Assembly: GCA_016793325.1 (NCBI GenBank)
Contig: JAEUKI010000040.1
Span: 186,001 to 250,000, forward strand
DNA from: Myxococcales bacterium
Lineage (GTDB): Bacteria > Myxococcota_A > Polyangia > Polyangiales > Ga0077539
Reading direction: 5' to 3'
Length of the DNA stretch: 64,000 nucleotides
The notes under the pieces are model-generated. The model made no database searches. It saw nothing but the letters and a program-made list of their open reading frames with translations, and was not told the origin of the DNA. Position numbers and translations under genes: made by a program. This document shows, piece by piece, positions 50,162-57,117 of this stretch (within the stretch, counting starts at the first letter, position 1; every line of letters begins with the position of its first letter).

Positions 50162-51292
50162 ATGGCCAGCGCCGGCAACGCTCCTCGCACTCGCTTCGTG
50201 CTCTTCGCCTCGCTCACCATCGCATCGCTCCTCGCGGCGTCCGACGCTGAGGCGCAGCGTCGTCGGCGACGGCGTCGCACGCCGCCCACCACGCAGACGA
50301 CCACGCAAACGACCACGCAGACAACGACTCAAGCCACGCCCCCGCAAGGGACCGGCGACGGCGACGAGGACGAGCCGACCCCGACGACAACAGGCGCAGC
50401 GACCACGACCGCCACGGGAGCGACGACGACGACCGCTGCAAGCACGACCACCGCGACCGCAGCGACCACGACCAGCAACACGAACACGACGCCCGTGAGC
50501 GTCGCTTCAGCGCCGAATCCGAGCCGCCCAACAAACGAGCCCGTCGCGCCAACGCCGCCAACTGGGGCGCGCCCCGCGGCGATCGACCTTCGTTTCGGCG
50601 CAGGAATCGTGGGGCGAAGCTTCTGGTACGCCGACGACTTGTTCATGTCGTTGCGCCCCTACAATTTGCCCATCGCGCCCGCGATCAACGCGAGCGTCGA
50701 GTGGTATCCGGGCGCGCACGTCTCGCGCGGCGTCGCGTCGATGTTTGGTCTCGTGGCGGACGGCGGGTTCACGTTCATCTTCAGCTCGCCGGACTCGCAG
50801 GGGCGCGCGTATCCGACGCTCGCGTACAACGCGAGCGCGGGGCTCCGCACGAGGCTGTGGCTGCTCGATCGCATCGACGTCGGGCTGTTGCTCGGCTTCG
50901 CGATGCAGAACTTCTCGATCGATCGAAGCGCGGTCGCGCTCGCGCCCGCCGAGGGAATCTCGAGCACGACCTACCTCGGCCTCCGCGCGGGGATCACGGG
51001 CCGCGCGCAAGTGATCCCGCGGCTCGCGATCACTGCGGGGTCGACGTTTCAGTACGTGCTCTCGAGCGGAGAGCTCACGTCGAGCGCGTTCTTTCCGCGC
51101 GCGACGGTGATGGCCGTCGACTGGTCGCTCGGCGCTGCGTTCAAGCTCACCCCGTCGCTCGAGCTCCGCGCGAGCGCGGATTGGCGGCGCTATTTCGCGT
51201 CGATGAACCCCATGCCCGGCGACCCGTACGTCGCCGGCGGCGCCGTCGACGACAACTACGGCCTCACGGTCTCCATCGCATTTCGTCGCTGA
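50162..51292 (+). CDS. Outer-membrane beta-barrel protein with Thr-rich N-terminal linker
   Basis: The start is ATG 50162 (M-A-S-A-G-N-A). The 376-residue protein has a signal peptide (about 1-32), a basic R-R-R-R-R-R-R run, and a long T-T-T/Q-T-T-T low-complexity linker (about 42-115). A beta-barrel follows (about 145-376) with amphipathic strands (I-D-L-R-F-G-A-G-I-V-G-R-S-F and Y-G-L-T-V-S-I-A-F-R-R) and a C-terminal F-R-R that may fit BAM recognition. The Thr-rich region is probably exposed or disordered. The gene heads the 50-56 kb secreted set. Confidence 0.75.
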   Translation: MASAGNAPRTRFVLFASLTIASLLAASDAEAQRRRRRRRTPPTTQTTTQTTTQTTTQATPPQGTGDGDEDEPTPTTTGAATTTATGATTTTAASTTTATAATTTSNTNTTPVSVASAPNPSRPTNEPVAPTPPTGARPAAIDLRFGAGIVGRSFWYADDLFMSLRPYNLPIAPAINASVEWYPGAHVSRGVASMFGLVADGGFTFIFSSPDSQGRAYPTLAYNASAGLRTRLWLLDRIDVGLLLGFAMQNFSIDRSAVALAPAEGISSTTYLGLRAGITGRAQVIPRLAITAGSTFQYVLSSGELTSSAFFPRATVMAVDWSLGAAFKLTPSLELRASADWRRYFASMNPMPGDPYVAGGAVDDNYGLTVSIAFRR

Positions 51293-51327
51293 TCGCACGA
51301 ACACACTGAGCTTGGAGTCTTGTCACG

Positions 51328-52032
51328 ATGACCTCACGACGCAGCATCGCGCTCTCTCTCTTCTCGGCGCTCGCCCTCGCCGCGTGCCCCGGACGGATCA
51401 CCGACCCGAGCCCCTTCATCGGCCCCACCGGCGAAGGCGGCGTGATGGGCTGCTCGATTCCATCCACGCAGATCGAAACGCAGCTCATTCGCCCTCGCTG
51501 CGCCACGCAAGGCTGTCACGATCGCGGGGACCGCGCGGGTGGCCTCGACCTGCAGTCTCCCGGCGTCGCCGCGCGCCTCGTCGATCAGCGCAGCAATTGT
51601 ATGGGCCAGCCCCTCGTCGACTCGGCCAACCGCGCGATGAGCTATTTCGTTCGCAAGGTCGAGAGCGCCTCGCCCGGCTGCGGCGCGCGGATGCCCCTCG
51701 GACAGCCTGCGTTTTCTGCGTCCGAAATCGCCTGCGTCCGAACGTGGGTCGCGGGCCTCGACCCCAACGCGTCCATGCCCGACGCCGGAATGGACGTCCC
51801 CAACCCGCCCAACGACGTCCCGTCGCCCATGGACGTTCGCGACGTTTCACAACCTGACACGGGCGTCCCCGACGCCACGCCCTCGGACGTCCCGTCGCCG
51901 ATGGACACTGGCGTCACAACGGACACCGGTGTCGTGACAGACTCGGGCGTCAGCACGGACAGCGGCGTTTCCATGGATTCTGGCGTGCCGATGGACTCTG
52001 GTGTTCCGTCGGATACTGGCGCGTCGGAGTGA
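51328..52032 (+). CDS. Cytochrome c-like lipoprotein with CX4CH motif and repeat tail
   Basis: The 234-residue lipoprotein has signal L-F-S-A-L-A-L-A-A-C (Cys20). A small ~110-residue domain holds R-C-A-T-Q-G-C-H-D near 58-66, a C-x4-C-H motif that could bind covalent heme, although the classic motif is C-x2-C-H. Two further cysteines follow (N-C-M-G, P-G-C-G-A). A long tail of D-S-G-V, D-T-G-V and M-D-S-G-V repeats ends the protein. It sits just before the DUF1592-class cytochrome gene, so an electron-carrier role in that set is plausible. Confidence 0.7.
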   Translation: MTSRRSIALSLFSALALAACPGRITDPSPFIGPTGEGGVMGCSIPSTQIETQLIRPRCATQGCHDRGDRAGGLDLQSPGVAARLVDQRSNCMGQPLVDSANRAMSYFVRKVESASPGCGARMPLGQPAFSASEIACVRTWVAGLDPNASMPDAGMDVPNPPNDVPSPMDVRDVSQPDTGVPDATPSDVPSPMDTGVTTDTGVVTDSGVSTDSGVSMDSGVPMDSGVPSDTGASE

Positions 52033-52067
52033 GCTGCAGCGCGCGGCGAAGGCGGACGCATGAATTT

Positions 52068-52112
52068 GTGTGACCCGTGTGATCCGTGTGATCCGTGTGA
52101 TCCGTCCGATCC
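52068..52112. repeat. Tandem 9-bp repeat, five units
   Basis: Consecutive units GTGTGACCC, GTGTGATCC (three times) and GTCCGATCC lie between the heme lipoprotein and the DUF1592-class gene. The core TGTGATCCG repeats without any reading frame of its own. It may be a protein-binding array controlling the downstream set or a simple slippage product. Confidence 0.7.
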
Positions 52113-52226
52113 GTCCGCGCCCGTAAACCAGAAGATCGCGAGCTCGCCTGATGGCCTACATCGGGCCTCGCGCACGTCTCTCGCGTTTGTGCATCATCTG
52201 CGTTCGCGAACAAGGAGCCCCCGATC

Positions 52227-54722
52227 ATGAGCAAATGGCCCAAGTCGAAGCACGGACGCACGGTGGCGTTCGTCGGAGCGCTTGCAGCCGCCGCTGCGAG
52301 CGCAGCGAGCTGCAACAACGTCGGCATCGGCGAGCCAGGTTCGAGCTGTCAGTCCCCGCGCACGTACTTCCTCAACGAAGTGTGGGGACCCGTGCTCGCC
52401 AACAAGTGCGTGGGCTGCCACGCGCCCGGCGGACAAGCGCAGCTCAACCCCGGCAGCCCCGCGCGATTCGTGTTGCTCCCCGCGAGCTACCCGGACTTCG
52501 CAGACGCCAACCTCGCGGCCATTCAGCAGATGGTCGACAACAGCGTCAACGTCAACGGAAGGCAGGTTCCGCTCATCCTCGCCAAGCCGCTCGGGCTGAC
52601 TTCGCACGGCGGAATGCAGGTGATCCGCGAGGGATCCTCCGAGCACTCGGCGCTGCAAGGGCTCGTCTCGCGGCTGACCGGCGCGAGCGCAGCGACCAAC
52701 AACTGCCCGGACTACGGCTCGGTCGCCGCGCCGTCGGGCGTCGCGCTCCTGAGCTGGCGCGAGACGCTGCGCAAGGTCGCGCTTGATTTCGTGGGTCGAC
52801 TGCCCACCGACGCCGAGTACGCGCGCGTCGACAACGAGGGGCAGCGCGGCTTCGAAGCGGTCACCCTCGAGATGATGAACGAGGAGCCCTTCTACGATCG
52901 TTGGCGCACGGCGTTCAACGACCTGATGTTGACGGACATGTACATCAGCAACAACGCGTGCGATCAGCGCGCGTTGAACCTGATCTCGGGCGAGGACTTT
53001 CCGAACCGCGGTCAGTACGCGGGCGGGCCGTGCTGCGACTCGCGCATGCCCGAGTACAACTCGCCGATGTGCGTGCAAAACCGCGACTTCATGCTCAAGG
53101 CGAACAACGCGATCGCCCGCGAGCCGGTCAACCTCTTCGAGTACATCGTCCGCGGCGCGAGGCCGTTCAGCGAGCTGCTCACGGCGGACTACACGCTCGT
53201 CAACGCGCAGTCGGCGTTCATCTACGGCGTGAGCTCGCAGGTGGGCTTCAACGACCAGTACGCGAACAGCAACGAGCTTCGCCCCGCGCGCATCACGTAC
53301 CGACGCGTGTACGACGCCAACCCGATGCGCTTCCGCGCCGCGGATCCGATGCCGTTTCCGCACGCGGGCGTGCTGACGATGCCGACGTTCCTCACGCGGT
53401 ATCCGACGACGACGACCAACCGCAACCGTCACCGCGCGCGCATCGTTCAAGCGTACTTCCTCGGGACGGACATCTTGAAGGTGGGCGAGCGTCCCATCGA
53501 CTCGACCTCGGCCGAGTCGCTGATCATGACGCCCACGATGAACTACGGCCCGTGCCGCACGTGTCACTCGATCAACGACCCGATCGCCGGCGCGTTTCGC
53601 GGGTTCTTTCCCAACGGAACGTCTTGGCGTTGGGACCCGATGGACCAGTGGTACTCGGACATGGCGCCTCCCGGATTCGGCGCAGAGTCCACGCCCGGGA
53701 CCAACTACCGCAACGCGCTCCAGTGGCTCGCCCCGCGCATCGCGCAGGACCCGCGCTTCGCGATGTCCGTCGTGCGCTTCATCTACAAGTCCATCACCAA
53801 CCGCGAGCCGCTCGCGCACCCGACGGACCTGCAAGATCCGCTCTACGCCGCGCGCTCTGCGGCGTGGACCGAGCAAGACCGCATCCTCCGCGGCGTCGCG
53901 CGTCGCTTCACCGCGAGCAACATGAACTTCAAGACGGCGCTCCTCGAGATGATCGAGTCGCCGATCTACCGAGCCGAAGCCGCGGTGATGCCTCGGATCA
54001 ACACCGACGCCGATCGTGAAGCGGCCCTCACGGCGCACGCGGGCCTCGGAACGGCGATGCTCACGACGCCCGAGCTGCTCGACCGTCGCGTGCAAGCGAT
54101 CGCGGGCTTCCCGTGGATGCGCGACCTCAACCCCGCGCGCCTCGCGATGCCCGACGGCCGCAACGACGGCAATCGTTGGCTCCGTCAGGAGTACTACCTG
54201 CCCTTCGGCGGCATCAACTCGGACACGATCGTTCGCCGTATCGCGGACCCGAGCGGCATCATCGTCGGCGTCGCGCAGCGCATGGCCAACGAGGTCTCCT
54301 GCCGTGGAACGGCGTGGGACTTCACGCGGCCGCAAGCCGAGCGTCGCTTCTTCCGCAGCGTGCAGCTCGACACGGTCCCCGAGGCCGGCGGCAACGCGGT
54401 CCCGGGCAACCAGCAAAAGATCAAAGAGAACATCGTCGCGCTGCACCTGCTCGTGCTCGGCGAAGAGCTCACCGTCGATCACCCTGAAGTCGAGCGAACG
54501 TTCCAGCTCTTCTTGGAGACGTGGCGCGAGACGCGCACCCCTGGGATGAACGGGATGCCCAACAACAACCTCGCGTACGAGTGCCAGGGTCGCCAGAACC
54601 CGCTCTCGGGCGAAGAGCTGCCGATGGGCATGCGAATCAACGAAGACAGCAACGGCACGATCCGCGCGTGGATGGCCGTGATGTCCTACCTCTTCTCGGA
54701 CTACCGGTTCCTCTACCAGTGA
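52227..54722 (+). CDS. DUF1592/DUF1549-class c-type cytochrome protein
   Basis: The 831-residue protein starts at ATG 52227 with AAGGAG a few bases before it. A signal/lipobox-like N-terminus (A-A-S-A-A-S-C; Cys about 29) precedes a heme motif C-V-G-C-H near 62-66. The middle contains L-R-K-V-A-L-D-F-V-G-R-L-P-T-D-A-E-Y, as in DUF1549-type proteins. A second heme motif, C-R-T-C-H, lies near 443 and is followed by D-P-I-A-G-A-F-R. These proteins occur beside DUF1501 proteins in planctomycetes and myxobacteria and are thought to form secreted redox or degradation assemblies. The DUF1501 gene follows after 35 bp. Confidence 0.85.
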   Translation: MSKWPKSKHGRTVAFVGALAAAAASAASCNNVGIGEPGSSCQSPRTYFLNEVWGPVLANKCVGCHAPGGQAQLNPGSPARFVLLPASYPDFADANLAAIQQMVDNSVNVNGRQVPLILAKPLGLTSHGGMQVIREGSSEHSALQGLVSRLTGASAATNNCPDYGSVAAPSGVALLSWRETLRKVALDFVGRLPTDAEYARVDNEGQRGFEAVTLEMMNEEPFYDRWRTAFNDLMLTDMYISNNACDQRALNLISGEDFPNRGQYAGGPCCDSRMPEYNSPMCVQNRDFMLKANNAIAREPVNLFEYIVRGARPFSELLTADYTLVNAQSAFIYGVSSQVGFNDQYANSNELRPARITYRRVYDANPMRFRAADPMPFPHAGVLTMPTFLTRYPTTTTNRNRHRARIVQAYFLGTDILKVGERPIDSTSAESLIMTPTMNYGPCRTCHSINDPIAGAFRGFFPNGTSWRWDPMDQWYSDMAPPGFGAESTPGTNYRNALQWLAPRIAQDPRFAMSVVRFIYKSITNREPLAHPTDLQDPLYAARSAAWTEQDRILRGVARRFTASNMNFKTALLEMIESPIYRAEAAVMPRINTDADREAALTAHAGLGTAMLTTPELLDRRVQAIAGFPWMRDLNPARLAMPDGRNDGNRWLRQEYYLPFGGINSDTIVRRIADPSGIIVGVAQRMANEVSCRGTAWDFTRPQAERRFFRSVQLDTVPEAGGNAVPGNQQKIKENIVALHLLVLGEELTVDHPEVERTFQLFLETWRETRTPGMNGMPNNNLAYECQGRQNPLSGEELPMGMRINEDSNGTIRAWMAVMSYLFSDYRFLYQ

Positions 54723-54757
54723 GCGCTTCGCGCAGGAATTTTCCAGGAGAACACACC

Positions 54758-56056
54758 ATGGATCGTCGTCGCTTCATGAGCCTGGGCATCCTCGCCGGCC
54801 TGTCCGCGGGAGGAGCGCTCGCTGCGCGTCGCCTTGGCTTCGCTCAGCAATCAGACATGGGCCCCCAGCCCTACACCGGTAAGCTGTTTCTCTTCGTCAA
54901 CGCAGGCGGCGGGTGGGACCCGACGATGTTCTGCGATCCGAAGGGCGGCTCGGTGAACCGTCAGTACATGCCCGGTCAAATCGCGTCGGTGGGCAACATC
55001 CGCTACGCGCCCATCACGTACCCGGGCGGGTACACCAATCAGCAGTTCTTCCAGAAATTTGGCCCGCGATTGTTGGTGCTCAACGGCGTCGACATGCAGA
55101 CCAACAACCACGACGGCGGCAATCGCTACACGTGGTCGGGACACCTCGAAGACGGCTATCCCCCCGTCGGCGCGCTCATCGCGGCCACGGTGGCGCCCAA
55201 GCAGCCGCTCGCGTTCTTGAGCAACGGCGGCTACGAAAACACGCAAGGCGTCGTGCCCCTCACGCGCGTCAACGACCTCGGGACCATCGCGCGCATCGCG
55301 TTTCCGAACCGGCCCGACCCGAACAACATGATGTCGCGCTACCACTCGGACGCGACGCAGGCCCGCATCGCGAGGGCGCAGCAAGAGCGCCTCCGCACCG
55401 CGCAAGGACAGCAGTCGCTCTTCCACCTCGATCGCACGATGCGTCAGCTCGCATCGACGCGCGACGGAGGAAATCTCCTCGAGCGCTTGCTGCAGTTCCT
55501 CCCGAACAACGACACGCTCCGCAACGTCAACAACCCCATCGCGCGTCAGGGCTACGTCGCGCTCGCGGCGTACCAAGCGGGCCTCACCGCCGCGGTCAAC
55601 CTCGACACCGGCGGCTTCGACACGCACAACGACCACGACAACTCGCAAGGCAACGCCCTCGCGCGGCTGCTCCAGGGCGTCGAGCAAGTGATGGATCGCG
55701 TCGACGAGCTGATGCTCCGCGACAAGGTCGTCGTCATGATCGGCTCGGACTTCGGTCGACCGCCGTTCTACAACATGCAAAACGGCAAGGATCACTGGTC
55801 GATCACGTCGATCATGATGATGGGCGCCGGCATCCGCGGCGATCGCGTCGTCGGCGCGACCACCGACGGCGACGCCGCCACGGCGTTCAGGGCGCGCGGG
55901 CTCGACTTCGACACCCTCTCGGTGAGCGACGCGAGCTCGAAGAAGCTCAACCCCAAGGCGATCCACGCGGCGATTCGTCGCTTCGCAGGGATCCACGACG
56001 GCTCGGCCGCGCGGCAGTTCCCGCTGTACGGCGACAGCATCTCGCTGTTCGAGTAG
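54758..56056 (+). CDS. DUF1501-family secreted protein (Tat signal)
   Basis: The 432-residue protein starts at ATG 54758 with AGGAGA seven bases upstream. The Tat signal is M-D-R-R-R-F-M-S-L-G-I-L-A-G-L. Conserved features include F-V-N-A-G-G-G-W-D near 48, L-D-T-G-G-F-D-T-H near 287 and G-S-D-F-G-R-P-P near 330 with G-K-D-H-W shortly after. These match the DUF1501 phosphatase/sulfatase-like fold, and the D-F-G-R and D-H-W residues are probable metal ligands. Function is unproven, but the pairing with the upstream cytochrome is conserved in these phyla. Confidence 0.88.
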   Translation: MDRRRFMSLGILAGLSAGGALAARRLGFAQQSDMGPQPYTGKLFLFVNAGGGWDPTMFCDPKGGSVNRQYMPGQIASVGNIRYAPITYPGGYTNQQFFQKFGPRLLVLNGVDMQTNNHDGGNRYTWSGHLEDGYPPVGALIAATVAPKQPLAFLSNGGYENTQGVVPLTRVNDLGTIARIAFPNRPDPNNMMSRYHSDATQARIARAQQERLRTAQGQQSLFHLDRTMRQLASTRDGGNLLERLLQFLPNNDTLRNVNNPIARQGYVALAAYQAGLTAAVNLDTGGFDTHNDHDNSQGNALARLLQGVEQVMDRVDELMLRDKVVVMIGSDFGRPPFYNMQNGKDHWSITSIMMMGAGIRGDRVVGATTDGDAATAFRARGLDFDTLSVSDASSKKLNPKAIHAAIRRFAGIHDGSAARQFPLYGDSISLFE

Positions 56057-56090
56057 TCGCAACCAGCGAGGTGGGTCGCGCGGGGAGGGG

Positions 56091-56324
56091 CGCGATACAG
56101 AGACGCTCGCGGCGCGCGCACGAGCGCGAGGACGTTCGCGATACAGCGGCCTCTCGCGGCGCGCCGAGATGAATCTCGGCGCATGGACGCCGCTGGGCGT
56201 CGCGCGACCGCAGAGCCGGTCGCGAAGGAGCTCGCTCTCGCAAACCTCCTCGCGCTCTTGCGCGCGCTGCGGAGCAGCGTTCATGCGCCGAGATTCATCT
56301 CGGCGCCCACTTCATCTCGGCGCG
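56091..56324. repeat. Compound repeat in convergent intergenic region (direct repeat plus 25-bp inverted repeat)
   Basis: Two direct copies of CGCGATACAG-(n)-CTCGCGGCGCGC occur at 56091-56117 and 56137-56164. Perfect 25-bp inverted copies lie at 56161-56185 and 56282-56306; each copy is itself a hairpin with a 9-bp stem (GCGCCGAGA) and a TGAA loop. A third partial copy is at 56311-56324. It separates the DUF1501 gene from convergent pdeM and could act as a bidirectional terminator or a small mobile repeat. Confidence 0.7.
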
Positions 56325-56325
56325 C

Positions 56326-57117
56326 TTACGGGCGCTCGCCGAAGACCGATCCGATCGGGAGCACGCGCTCGCCCACGATCACGGCGACGCCCATCGGGTC
56401 TCCGTCCGCGAGCGCTTCGAGCTGCGCGCGTACGGTGCGCGATCGAACATCGCCGCCGCGCGCCCACACGCTGAGCGCAGGGAGACACAGGAGCCCCCGC
56501 GCGCTCACGAACGCAGGGCACACGCGGCGCGCGCCTTCACCGTCGTCGAGCGCGAGCGCAGGGTGCACGTGACCGACGATCACGCGCCCGCCGATGGCGT
56601 TCGCCTCCGCGCGCAACGCGCACGCGCGCGACACGTCGTCGCCGTGAACCACGCGGTGCGAGCCCACAGAGAGCCACTCGCCGTGCTCGACGCCCATCGA
56701 CGAGAGCGCGGACGAGAGGGACTTGTCGTGGTTTCCGAGGACGACGCGGACCGCGCGGCAGGTCGAGCCACTTGAAAACGTGTCCACAAATGTCTCGACC
56801 GGCGAGCGGCCGTCTCCGAGCGCCCTGCGGCTCGAGCCCGCGCCGTGCGCGAAGTCCCCAGCGATCACGAGCGTCTCTGCCCCCGTGAGCGCGATCATGG
56901 CGCGCACCTTGCCGAAGAGCGCCTCGTCGTCGCCCACAGGGACCGTGTGCCCTCGCGCGCGAAGCTCGAGCGGCAACCCCGCGTGCGTGTCCGCGACGAT
57001 CAGCGTGCGCTCGGACGGGACGTACGCGCCCCCCGGCGCGACCAACACAACCCCGTCGCGGAGCGCGAGCGTGGGGCCGTCGATCCTCGGTTCGCGGCGC
57101 GCCTTCGGCTCGGTCAC
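56326..57117 (-). CDS. pdeM: Ligase-associated DNA damage response metallophosphoesterase PdeM
   Basis: The start is GTG 57117, whose last bases overlap the helicase stop (GTGA); an ATG 30 bp upstream lies inside the helicase gene. The 263-residue protein has the metallophosphoesterase motifs V-A-D-T-H-A-G near 42, A-G-D-F-A-H near 88, L-G-N-H-D near 125 and G-H-V-H-P near 183. These four blocks define the two-metal site. The tight coupling to the Lhr-type helicase is the hallmark of PdeM. Biochemical substrates are not established. Confidence 0.88.
   Translation of the reverse strand: MTEPKARREPRIDGPTLALRDGVVLVAPGGAYVPSERTLIVADTHAGLPLELRARGHTVPVGDDEALFGKVRAMIALTGAETLVIAGDFAHGAGSSRRALGDGRSPVETFVDTFSSGSTCRAVRVVLGNHDKSLSSALSSMGVEHGEWLSVGSHRVVHGDDVSRACALRAEANAIGGRVIVGHVHPALALDDGEGARRVCPAFVSARGLLCLPALSVWARGGDVRSRTVRAQLEALADGDPMGVAVIVGERVLPIGSVFGERP

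Noticed and set aside
52194..54482. 762-codon minus-strand open frame
   Set aside because: It is the complement of the cytochrome gene with heme motifs; no start context or family features.
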